In this document: one piece after another, positions 18,352-26,838 of the stretch
Layout: the number at the start of each line of letters is the position of its first letter
How positions within the stretch are numbered: the stretch's first letter is position 1
Assembly (NCBI GenBank): GCA_903922175.1
Contig: CAIXSY010000236.1
Location: 1-43,608 of the forward strand
Length of the DNA stretch: 43,608 nucleotides
Source: an uncultured delta proteobacterium
Lineage (GTDB): Bacteria; Bdellovibrionota_C; UBA2361; CAIXSY01
Direction: 5' to 3'
Program-made: the position numbers and the translations under genes
Notes under the pieces: model-generated
What the model was told of the DNA's origin: nothing
The model's database searches: none
What the model saw: only the letters and a program-made list of their open reading frames with translations

Positions 18352-18412
18352 AGAGCTTTGAAGGGTCTCTGTAATTACTAGCGAGGCGAAGCCTCAGACC
18401 GACGAGCGTTGA

Positions 18413-18490
18413 TCTGTAATCTGCTTTCAGAGATCTGCTTTCCGCTGACTGCATCTGATGCAGCAGCAGCTTTCGGCCGCAGCCCGTCTC
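18413..18490. repeat. Family D repeat copy D2 (inverted)
   Basis: Reverse complement GGGCTGCGGCCGAAAGCTGCTGCTGCATCAGATGCAGTCAGCGGAAAGCAGATCTCTGAAAGCAGATTACAGATC. Confidence 0.6.
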
Positions 18491-18632
18491 GCCATAGCTT
18501 CGACCGCGTGGCCGAGCTAAGGCGGAAGGTCGAGCGAAGGGGGGAAGCTCCTGATGAGGCGGTAAATACTGGACTCTGCCCTGGTTCCACGATAAGCTCT
18601 GGTAATACATTGCTCTTTAACTACGGAGCTTT

Positions 18633-19160
18633 ATGAACACCACCAATAAAAACATCACCTTTAAAGGCGGCCCCCTGACTCTGCTCGGTAAAGAGCTGCG
18701 TGTCGGCGATTTTTTGCCGGCGTTTAAGCTTACCGCCAATGACATGAGCGATTTCAAGAGTGAATCGCTGCGCGGGAAAACGGTAATCCTCTCGGTCGTG
18801 CCTAGTCTTGATACTCCGGTATGCTCCATTCAGACTAAGCGCTTCAATCAGGAGGTCTCAGGCCTGGGCAAAGATTCTGGTAAGGAGGTGATCGTGCTCA
18901 CTGTGAGCATGGATCTGCCGTTTGCACAGAAGCGCTGGTGTGGTGCTGAAGGGGTTACGAGCGTTGTCACCGCCAGTGATTATAAGTATCGCTCTTTTGG
19001 TGAGGCCTTTGGTGTGCTGATTAAAGAGTGGGGGCTTTTGGGACGGGCAATCTTTGTTGCCGACCGCGACGGCAAGATCGTTCATCTTGAATACGTACCT
19101 GAGGTATCCACTGAACCAAACTACGAGGCGGCACTTAAAAAGGTGAAAGAGGCGGCGTAG
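18633..19160 (+). CDS. tpx: Thiol peroxidase
   Basis: FKGGPLTLLGKELRVGDFLPAFKLTANDM...LSVVPSLDTPVCSIQTKRFN, Tpx signature. Confidence 0.95.
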   Translation: MNTTNKNITFKGGPLTLLGKELRVGDFLPAFKLTANDMSDFKSESLRGKTVILSVVPSLDTPVCSIQTKRFNQEVSGLGKDSGKEVIVLTVSMDLPFAQKRWCGAEGVTSVVTASDYKYRSFGEAFGVLIKEWGLLGRAIFVADRDGKIVHLEYVPEVSTEPNYEAALKKVKEAA

Positions 19161-19164
19161 GCGG

Positions 19165-20274
19165 GTGGATCTCGACGAGCTTCGAAAACAGATTGATGCC
19201 TGCGATGAGATTCTCATCGATTCATTGGCGCGTCGCTTAGCGTTGGTGCGCGAAGTAGCGCGTGCCAAATGTAGTGGGGAGCAGGCACTGTTCCAACGTG
19301 ATCGTGAGCGTGAGGTTGTTTCGCGCGCTGTAGAGAGAGGTAAGTCCCAGGGCGTATCCGGCGTTGACACTGAGAGTTTTATGCACAGTGTGATTGAACT
19401 TTCTCACGTCAACCAGGAGGCGGAATTTAATCGCGCAGCACAGCATCCAAAGTGTCTTCTGATTGTTGGTGGAGCGGGTCGAATGGGAAGCCGCTTTGGG
19501 GCGGAGTTCAAGAGGCGTGGTCATCGCGTGCTGGTTCTGGAGCTGGGTGAGCCGGTTTCTGCTGAATTAGTTGCGCGCGCTGATTGTGTCATGCTTGCAG
19601 TTCCGATGGGCCAGGTGTTGCAGGTGGCGGGTATTGTTGCCCCTCTCGTGCGCCCAGACGCGCTTCTCGTCGATATTAATAGCCTTAAGCAGGATGTGTG
19701 CCGTGTCATGGCTGAACACTGCCGCGGTGAGGTTCTCGGCACTCACCCCATGTTTGGCGCTACGGTTAGTACATTGCGCCGTCAAAAAGTGGTTTTATGT
19801 CCTGTGCGGCGTGGACCGCTCAGTGAATGGTTCATCGCTGAGCTTGGTAGCTTGGGGCTTGAGACTGTGGAAAGCGATTCGCAGGTCCATGATCGGATGA
19901 TGGCGCGGGTGCAGGCTTTGACTCATTTTAGTAAGCTAGCGCTGGGGGAGGCCTGGCGCCGTGGCGGAATAGCTATCGAAGAGACCTTGGGATTTGTGAG
20001 CCCAATCTATCGCCTCGAATTGGCCATGGTCGGGCGTCTCTTTGCCCAGGACCCTGAACTTTACGCTGAAATTGAGATGGAGAACCCCTGGGCCAGCGCC
20101 GTTCGCGGCGATCTGGTCGCCGCGGTGGGGGAGGTGCATGCGTTACTTTCGCGTGGTGACCGAGCTGGATTTTCCGCTTTTTTTGCGCGGATTCGCGACT
20201 ACCTGCGCGGCTTTTCAGATGAGGCGCTGGCGCTTTCGGATCGCGTGGTTGATGATTTAGTAAAGAGGGCATAG
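19165..20274 (+). CDS. tyrA: Bifunctional chorismate mutase/prephenate dehydrogenase
   Basis: N-terminal chorismate mutase II helix (DLDELRKQIDACDEILIDSLARRLALVREVA...R) fused to LLIVGGAGRMGSRFGAEFKRRGH and LGTHPMFGA; GTG start. Confidence 0.92.
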   Translation: MDLDELRKQIDACDEILIDSLARRLALVREVARAKCSGEQALFQRDREREVVSRAVERGKSQGVSGVDTESFMHSVIELSHVNQEAEFNRAAQHPKCLLIVGGAGRMGSRFGAEFKRRGHRVLVLELGEPVSAELVARADCVMLAVPMGQVLQVAGIVAPLVRPDALLVDINSLKQDVCRVMAEHCRGEVLGTHPMFGATVSTLRRQKVVLCPVRRGPLSEWFIAELGSLGLETVESDSQVHDRMMARVQALTHFSKLALGEAWRRGGIAIEETLGFVSPIYRLELAMVGRLFAQDPELYAEIEMENPWASAVRGDLVAAVGEVHALLSRGDRAGFSAFFARIRDYLRGFSDEALALSDRVVDDLVKRA

Positions 20275-20282
20275 GGATCGTT

Positions 20283-20372
20283 ATGAAGAAAACAGCACTT
20301 ATTCTCAACGCCATTCCTATTCTTATTGTTTTGGCTGCGGTTGTTCTGTATCTGATGATGCGTTTTTCATAA
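20283..20372 (+). CDS. Possible 29-aa single-TM peptide
   Basis: MKKTALILNAIPILIVLAAVVLYLMMRFS* between tyrA and pdxH; not in the ORF track. Confidence 0.35.
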   Translation: MKKTALILNAIPILIVLAAVVLYLMMRFS

Positions 20373-20391
20373 GCGTTTTGGATAAGATCCT

Positions 20392-21057
20392 ATGAAATTT
20401 AGCATGCGTGAAGTCCTCTTTGCTCTAACTCATCCGTGGGTTATCTTTGCGCGGCCATTGACGGAACTCGATCTGGCGCCGGAGCCTATGGCGCAGTTTG
20501 CGCGTTGGTTTGAGCGTGCACAGCGTTGTTTTTGGTTACAGTTTCCGGATGCGATGTGTCTTTCGACGATTGACTTGGAAGGGTATCCCGAAGGGCGCAT
20601 GGTGCTGCTCAAAGAGTTCGACAAAAATGGCTTTATCTTTTATACGAATCATAACTCCCGCAAGGGGAGATCGTTGATGGCGAATCCACGTGCTGCGCTT
20701 AGCTTTTATTGGGATGCGCTGCAGCTACAGGTGCGTATTCAGGGGGACGTTGAGCCGGTTCAAGGAGCCGAAGCCGATGCCTATTTTGCTTCCCGTCCGC
20801 GGACAAGTCAGATCGGAGCGTGGGCATCACTGCAGAGCGATAAGCTTGAGTCTCGCGCCGTTCTCGAAGGTCGGATAGGCGAGTTCGAGGAGAAGTTCAA
20901 AGGTCAGGCGGTGCCGAGACCTGAGCATTGGCACGGCTTTCGAATAAAACCGAGGCGCTGTGAGTTCTGGAAGCTTCGCCCGAGCCGCCTCCACGATCGC
21001 TTTGTGTATAGTTTACGTGAAGATGGTGGGTGGGATATTACGAGGCTTTATCCATAG
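20392..21057 (+). CDS. pdxH: Pyridoxine/pyridoxamine 5'-phosphate oxidase
   Basis: FPDAMCLSTIDLEGYPEGRMVLLKEFDKNGFIFYTNHNSRKGRSLMANPRAAL...ASLQSDKLESRAVLE...WHGFRIKPRRCEFW. Confidence 0.95.
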   Translation: MKFSMREVLFALTHPWVIFARPLTELDLAPEPMAQFARWFERAQRCFWLQFPDAMCLSTIDLEGYPEGRMVLLKEFDKNGFIFYTNHNSRKGRSLMANPRAALSFYWDALQLQVRIQGDVEPVQGAEADAYFASRPRTSQIGAWASLQSDKLESRAVLEGRIGEFEEKFKGQAVPRPEHWHGFRIKPRRCEFWKLRPSRLHDRFVYSLREDGGWDITRLYP

Positions 21058-21077
21058 CGGCCCAATTAACGTTATGT

Positions 21078-21241
21078 GTAACTGCTCGCCCCTCATCGGC
21101 TAACGCAGACGTCAAACGCCGGACGTAAAACGTCGACGTTAGACGTCCGGCGTTAGACCTTGGACGTCAGCATCATCGGTTCTAGAAATGGTCATTTTGT
21201 TAAGGATATACGCACAACTTGACGAGGGGGCGAGTAGTTCC
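21078..21241 (+). repeat. Family B palindromic repeat, copy B2
   Basis: GTAACTGCTCGCCCC...GGGGGCGAGTAGTT; 40-bp nested palindromic core at 21115-21154. Confidence 0.9.
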
Positions 21242-21245
21242 GTTA

Positions 21246-21416
21246 TGTTTCACACGGAGTTCCACTGAGGTCACACGGAGCGACACAGAGGGGATTATGC
21301 CAGGCCGCACCACGCAACCTCCTGTGGCTTTGACGTGAGCTGCCCTCGGCCTGAGCTCGGGTCGAAGGCAGCCGAACGTAACTCCGTGATTCCACCGTGT
21401 CTCTCCGTGTGAAACA
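21246..21416. repeat. Family F element with 14-bp perfect terminal inverted repeats TGTTTCACACGGAG / CTCCGTGTGAAACA
   Basis: Arms 21246-21259 and 21403-21416 exactly complementary. Confidence 0.8.
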
Positions 21417-21459
21417 AGTAGTGCGTAGTGCCAAAGTGCTGAATGGTTACGATATATCT

Positions 21460-22419
21460 ATGTTCACCCGCCGCTCCAGAGTCGCCTCAATCAAAATCCC
21501 GCAGGGATATTCTCTTGGCTATGAGCTGATCGGTGGCGCCGAAGATGCGCCACCCGTAGTGCTGCTCAATGGCTCTCTTTTTAACTATCGCCAATGGGAT
21601 CTGCTCCTGCGGTGTGGTTTTAAACCGAAGCTTCCCGGTAATACCCGAATCTTGCGCTACGACTATGGTGGCACGGGGCGATCGCTGCGTCGTGGCGTTG
21701 TGCCGTGGAGCATCGATGCACTTGTTGAGGAGCTCAAAGCACTGCTCGACGCCCTGGGGCTTGATCGTGTGCATCTTTATGGCTTAAGCAAGGGCACGAT
21801 CGTGGCCCAGGCTTTTGGCGCCGCGTACCCTGATCGTGTGATTTCTTTGGCCGGGTATGGTTGGTTTCATCTCGATTATTCGCGGATGAAAGGGGTAGCC
21901 CAGTTTTTTGGCGAGCGGCTTAAACATTTCGATCATCTAGGCTGGCGTGACCCCTTGCCCTTGGAGTATGCGGAATTTAAGACGTTGTGGCAGGAGGTTT
22001 ATGACTTCGTCATCACCCACCGCAGGCTAGGCATGCACACCCGAGTGCCCGGTTGGATTCACGCTCTATTTGGAGCTCTTCTCAAAAGGAAAGTTTATCG
22101 CTTGCTTGAGCCGACACCGGCGCGGGTGATGTATGATTGGTTTGCCTATGCCCTGCAGATGATGCCCGAAGCGGGTGATAACTTTCGCCCCTCCTATGCT
22201 GTCCTGCGTGGGATACCAACGCTGATCCAGCACGCGCGCTATGATGGCACGCTTCCACTGGGGATGGCTGAAGAGCTGCATGCGCTGCTGCCGCTGTCGC
22301 AGTTAGTCGAATATCCGAAGGGGTACAATCATATCTCGGTAACTATTAATCCACGCCAAGCGGCGCAGCTGGTGAAGGGATATGCTGAGTTCTTGGCGGA
22401 GAGGTTTCCTTTCTCGTAG
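21460..22419 (+). CDS. Alpha/beta hydrolase
   Basis: PPVVLLNGSLFNYRQWDLLLR...RYDYGGTGRS...VHLYGLSKGTIVAQAFG nucleophile elbow; ATG 21460 preferred because the track start lies inside a repeat. Confidence 0.85.
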   Translation: MFTRRSRVASIKIPQGYSLGYELIGGAEDAPPVVLLNGSLFNYRQWDLLLRCGFKPKLPGNTRILRYDYGGTGRSLRRGVVPWSIDALVEELKALLDALGLDRVHLYGLSKGTIVAQAFGAAYPDRVISLAGYGWFHLDYSRMKGVAQFFGERLKHFDHLGWRDPLPLEYAEFKTLWQEVYDFVITHRRLGMHTRVPGWIHALFGALLKRKVYRLLEPTPARVMYDWFAYALQMMPEAGDNFRPSYAVLRGIPTLIQHARYDGTLPLGMAEELHALLPLSQLVEYPKGYNHISVTINPRQAAQLVKGYAEFLAERFPFS

Positions 22420-22616
22420 GGTGGTAAAAACAGTACGATATCAGAACCGCGTCCACCGCGTTAATAGTATATGAATGCCCCGATGAAGATACTAATTGAC
22501 CGCATGCCTAAGTTAACAACCTAAAAATATTCACTATTATATATACTTTGCTAGCGTATATATATTATGTATATTTATACTATAAAAGAGTATGAATATA
22601 TGCATCGAGGCTAGAT

Positions 22617-23915
22617 ATGCTTGATAAACAGCTGCTAGAACAAGTTTTGGCAGACCAGCTACGGAGTTTCCTCTCTGAGGAATCTCTCGCCGAGCGAGAT
22701 GTTTCTATTATCCCTCACTTAACAACTCCCGAAATCACAGTCATCACTGGTGTGCGCCGCTGTGGAAAATCCACCTTGATGAAACTTGTTGCTCGCCAGA
22801 TCCAAAATGAGTTCTCAATATTCTACATTGACCTGGATGATTCTCGTCTTTTTGATTTTACCTTACAAAACTTTCAGGACGCTCTTGAGATCTGGCTTAA
22901 ATGGCGTCAGAAAAAAGAAAATCGTATTGTTTTCTTTTTTGACGAAATCCAAAATATTGCGGGGTGGGAGCGCTGGGTAACCGCATTGGCAAAGAACGCG
23001 AATTACAAAGTCTGTATTACGGGATCAAATGCAACACTCTTAAGCTCGGATCTCGCCACGCATCTAACGGGGAGGTACACGACGATAGCACTGATGCCGT
23101 TTTCGTTTCCCGAAGCGGTACGTCTCTCAAATCGCAGCGACATGAGCAGCATTGTTTGGCGCAAAAGCACCGAAGGTCGCGTTGCACTTAGAAGGCGGCT
23201 CGAAGAATACTTACAGTTTGGCGGATTCCCGCGCGCTATTCTTAGTAGGAGCACCCATGTCTTGCCTCAGTACTACAAAGATATTTTAGAAAAAGACATT
23301 ATCCATCACCACGACGTGAGGAACCGTAAGGGAATTACTGCTCTTGGGCGTCTCCTTATGAGTGACGTCACCAAGCTCTTCAATAAGAGCTCTGCGGCAC
23401 ACGAGATCGGCATCGAACGCCCCGCGACGATTGGGAACTACTGCAGCTACTTTGAAGAGTGCTACCTCGTTTCTGAGGTGAAAGGATTTTCCTATTCCGT
23501 TCGAAAGCAGTCTCGCAGCCTTCCCAAATACTACGCCGTCGATGTCGCACTGGCTCGTTCTGTAAGTTTCGGCTTCTCTGCCAATGATGGTGTCGCTCTT
23601 GAACAACTGGTGTTTCTTGAGCTCCTTAGACGAGAGAAGGAGATATTTTATTGGCGTTCTGTCGACGGGTTTGAAGTTGATTTTGTCACATCGAGGGGCA
23701 AGGGGATCGATGAGGCCATTCAGGTGAGTTTAGCTCTATCAATCCCAAAAACTAGAGAAAGAGAGCTGCGCGCTCTCGAGGTTGTGCAGAGAGAACTTAA
23801 TGTGAAAAAGCTTACGTTGATCACGCTGGATGAATCCGAGCCAGAAATCGCTTTAGGGAAAGGCTCGGTTCGAGTAGTCTCTTTTGCCGATTGGGCGCTT
23901 GCACCCTGGGAGTAA
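22617..23915 (+). CDS. AAA ATPase with DUF4143 domain (copy 2)
   Basis: ITVITGVRRCGKSTLMKLVA, FYIDLDDSRLFDF, IVFFFDEIQNIAGWERWV, VCITGSNATLLSSDLATHLTGRYTTIALMPFSF; close to copy 1. Confidence 0.9.
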   Translation: MLDKQLLEQVLADQLRSFLSEESLAERDVSIIPHLTTPEITVITGVRRCGKSTLMKLVARQIQNEFSIFYIDLDDSRLFDFTLQNFQDALEIWLKWRQKKENRIVFFFDEIQNIAGWERWVTALAKNANYKVCITGSNATLLSSDLATHLTGRYTTIALMPFSFPEAVRLSNRSDMSSIVWRKSTEGRVALRRRLEEYLQFGGFPRAILSRSTHVLPQYYKDILEKDIIHHHDVRNRKGITALGRLLMSDVTKLFNKSSAAHEIGIERPATIGNYCSYFEECYLVSEVKGFSYSVRKQSRSLPKYYAVDVALARSVSFGFSANDGVALEQLVFLELLRREKEIFYWRSVDGFEVDFVTSRGKGIDEAIQVSLALSIPKTRERELRALEVVQRELNVKKLTLITLDESEPEIALGKGSVRVVSFADWALAPWE

Positions 23916-24117
23916 GACGGGGTGAGGCGTGCCTCAGTGTTTTCTAAAGAAGCCATCCACGTTCGATTTATGGGACTGAATAGACAAGCCAATCGCGGCT
24001 CCGAGAAGTAATGATAGGACGGCGATATTCAGTTTTGATTTAATCATATAACCAGATAATAAAAAGCTTGGTAAGGTAGAGATATGAGTAATAGTAAGTC
24101 CCGATCGTCGAGGGCTG

Positions 24118-25548
24118 TCAAGTTTTTTTGCAGACGGCATAGTACAACACGCGTTTGCCTGAGGGGAGAGGCTCGCGCCTTTTTATCTCAAAGAATTGAC
24201 CGAGGCATCTTTCAAAATGCTCGAGCGAATAGTCGCTGTATTGGTCGACCTTGTTGCGCAGAAGTGTTTTGACCATCTCGTCGTCGCGAGTGACAAATTC
24301 GATAATGAGTGACTTGCCCTGCAGGGCAAGCTGCTCGATGAATTCGTACAGGGGGATATTGGCGCCGATCACGACATGGTGAATCAGTGCCAGCGCCATA
24401 ATCAGATCGGGTTTACCGCGCTCTTCAAGGCGTTTTCGTTCTAAGCCGCGCCAGCCCAGTGCCGGGGAGGGCTGCGCCACGTTGCTGACGAGGGGCAAGA
24501 TGTTTTTCGTTCCCTCGGTTTTGAGGGCCTGGTAGAGGCGCTCGACGGCCAGGTAATCACTGTCCATGCCGACGACATAGTCGGCGTGCTTGGCTGCGAG
24601 GCGCGAGAAAAACCCAGTATTGCAGCCGATATCCCAGGCTAAACTAACCTTCGTCGTACTGAGGATATCCTCTATGATGCGCACCTTGGCGTCGAAATCC
24701 TCCTTTGAGTAGCTTGGGCAGGTTTCGGCATAGTTTGACCACTGAGTCTGTTTTCGGTTAAGGCAGATTCCGCGCACTAAGCGGATCAAGCCTTTGACGT
24801 TGGCCAGGATTAGCTCTTTTCTAAAGCCGGCACGAGAAAGGCTCTCTTTGATGTTGGTCGAGGTATGGCTGAAGCTCTGCTGCAGCTTACTGTGGAGGAA
24901 TACGTGTTTGAAGACCCCGGGACGGAAGGTATCGCGAAACGAGAGCATCTTCCAGAAGTTCTCGGGTGAGAATCCTTCGAGCTCTCCGCGTAGGAATGAC
25001 TGAAAGGGCACGTCTCTGTACGCCTGAAGCATGAGCGGGTAGAGGAAGAGCTCGCAGAACTGGCGGTAGCCAACCCAGACCTGACCGCTAGCGAGCGGCT
25101 CAAACGAGAGTAGGTCGATAAATATCGGCTGCGCACCCTGCCACTGCAGATTGTAGGGCGTGGCGTCCTTAAGGATGACGTCTTCGGCCAGAGCAGCCTT
25201 TAGAATCTCGAGCTGGAGCAGGGCTGCATCCTTGAGCATGCCGAAGCACCATTCATAGGGGTATGAGATGAACGGGATCCGATGATGCTCAAGGGTGCAC
25301 TCCCATGTGCCGGGAAATGGGACAGAGTTTTTTTCTTGAACTTCGTGAGTTTCAACGAGAGATCCATTTTCTGACCAGGTTTTGTAAAACGACGTGGCCT
25401 TTAACGTGCGCCAAGCAAGCGCACCTTCGGGGGAAAGGGCTCGTAAGACCCGTTGGTTATGGTAAAATATTCTGCCGGTTCTGTCGCGAAAGGATCCAGG
25501 CTCTATGCTGGAATTGGCGGCATCGGCTAGGGGCGAAGTAGAGGACAC
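24118..25548 (-). CDS. Class I SAM-dependent methyltransferase, NoeA-like
   Basis: VSLAWDIGCNTGFFSRLAAKHADYVVGMDSD plus long N-terminal region VILKDATPYNLQWQGAQPIFIDLLSF. Confidence 0.75.
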   Translation of the reverse strand: MSSTSPLADAANSSIEPGSFRDRTGRIFYHNQRVLRALSPEGALAWRTLKATSFYKTWSENGSLVETHEVQEKNSVPFPGTWECTLEHHRIPFISYPYEWCFGMLKDAALLQLEILKAALAEDVILKDATPYNLQWQGAQPIFIDLLSFEPLASGQVWVGYRQFCELFLYPLMLQAYRDVPFQSFLRGELEGFSPENFWKMLSFRDTFRPGVFKHVFLHSKLQQSFSHTSTNIKESLSRAGFRKELILANVKGLIRLVRGICLNRKQTQWSNYAETCPSYSKEDFDAKVRIIEDILSTTKVSLAWDIGCNTGFFSRLAAKHADYVVGMDSDYLAVERLYQALKTEGTKNILPLVSNVAQPSPALGWRGLERKRLEERGKPDLIMALALIHHVVIGANIPLYEFIEQLALQGKSLIIEFVTRDDEMVKTLLRNKVDQYSDYSLEHFERCLGQFFEIKRREPLPSGKRVLYYAVCKKT

Positions 25549-25553
25549 AGGAT

Positions 25554-25766
25554 CTACTCTTTATTCTTGGGAGTCTTGTCTTTGCTGAAGAAGGCGACGA
25601 ATCGCTGCCAGAATACCTTGACGAGCACCACAGCGCCAGCGACACCGGCGAGGATTGCCTGCAAAATCATGCTGCCGGTACCAGCATCGAGGTAGGCATA
25701 GGCGCTTCGCTCGCTGACAAGCAGCGCTGCGATGATCAGGCAGATAAATTTTGAGGCATGCAACAT
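25554..25766 (-). CDS. Small membrane protein with YAYLDAGTGSMILQ motif, adjacent to methyltransferase
   Basis: MLHASKFICLIIAALLVSERSAYAYLDAGTGSMILQAILAGVAGAVVLVKVFWQRF; internal ATG preferred. Confidence 0.6.
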   Translation of the reverse strand: MLHASKFICLIIAALLVSERSAYAYLDAGTGSMILQAILAGVAGAVVLVKVFWQRFVAFFSKDKTPKNKE

Positions 25767-25851
25767 GATGTTTCCTAAGGATCTTGTTCGGTACGCGCTA
25801 AGACATAGCATGAGAAGGGAAGTGAAGAAAGTGGGGGCTCTCACGGACTTT

Positions 25852-26373
25852 TTAAGGACAAACCAAAGCGTAATCTTCGGCTCGCTCAATCAAATCACTA
25901 AGTGGGGATGAGGCACTTAATCCGTCAAAACTATCATGCAGGTCAGAATCAATCGGCGGTTCGTTTCGAGAACGCAAATAGGCGATTATTTTTTCTCTAA
26001 GCAGATTTTCATTTGTGACCTCTGCGTTTTGGGAGAAAGCTAAACTCCGAACAGTCCTTGTAGAGAAACCGAAGAAAGCCTTTACTTGCTTTTCGCCCCA
26101 CTCCATTTGCAATCTGACGCCCTTTGCATCAAACACGAACCCTGCGTCTTGCGCGCTGATATCGCCGCTGGCGGTGGCTAGGAAACACGAGGTGAACCCC
26201 GTTCGCAGGGCAGATTCAGAATCAAAGATGGCACAATCTAAATCGCTAAAAAAAAGTAACGGAAGGTCCACCTCTGTTTTGAAACATACGTCAATAACGT
26301 GGTGTCCGGCAGCCATAGCTTCTCCCTCCCAGGAATTCTTATCTACCGCCTTGTTTATCCTAACGGCCCCCAA
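25852..26373 (-). CDS. Hypothetical protein
   Basis: Intact 173-aa ORF with protein-like composition; no family recognised. Confidence 0.5.
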   Translation of the reverse strand: MGAVRINKAVDKNSWEGEAMAAGHHVIDVCFKTEVDLPLLFFSDLDCAIFDSESALRTGFTSCFLATASGDISAQDAGFVFDAKGVRLQMEWGEKQVKAFFGFSTRTVRSLAFSQNAEVTNENLLREKIIAYLRSRNEPPIDSDLHDSFDGLSASSPLSDLIERAEDYALVCP

Positions 26374-26447
26374 AAGGGTAGTCGTGATTCCTTAATGCAA
26401 AAATTGGTTGATACCCAGAGGGGGGGATATTCACGGGCGGTAGTAGA

Positions 26448-26535
26448 CCGCTGGCTGCGGCCGGGAGCTGCAGCTGATGCAGTCAGCAGAAAGCCGACTT
26501 CAGATCGCCAGAAGGCAGAGTGTTCGTCGATCTGA
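26448..26535. repeat. Family D repeat copy D3
   Basis: GCTGCGGCCGGGAGCTGCAGCTGATGCAGTCAGCAGAAAGCCGACTTCAGATC. Confidence 0.6.
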
Positions 26536-26622
26536 GTCGCAGCCTCGTTAGTTCTTGGTCTTCTTTAAGATTAAGAGAAAGGGAATAGAGCATGTAGGCG
26601 TTCACGGGGGGGTGATTGGTGC

Positions 26623-26735
26623 TTACTTCGCCTTAGCCGTGGCCTTTCCTTCTTTGACCTGAGCATACCTATCAGTCGAATTCCAAGAATAAGGTGAATG
26701 GGCCACGGCCACGCGGGAGTTCAAGGCTAAGTTCA
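26623..26735. repeat. Family C-related element (degenerate left arm; right arm GCGGGAGTTCAAGGCTAAGT at 26713-26732)
   Basis: Right arm identical to 1504-1523; internal CCGTGGCC / GGCCACGG inverted pair. Confidence 0.6.
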
Positions 26736-26838
26736 AGTATAAAATGCAACTCATCTAGTGCAAGTTCCAAGACTCAAGGAATCTAGAGAAAGGGAATAGA
26801 GTGTCAACAACAGCCACTTGCGGTAAAGGGCAGCACAG

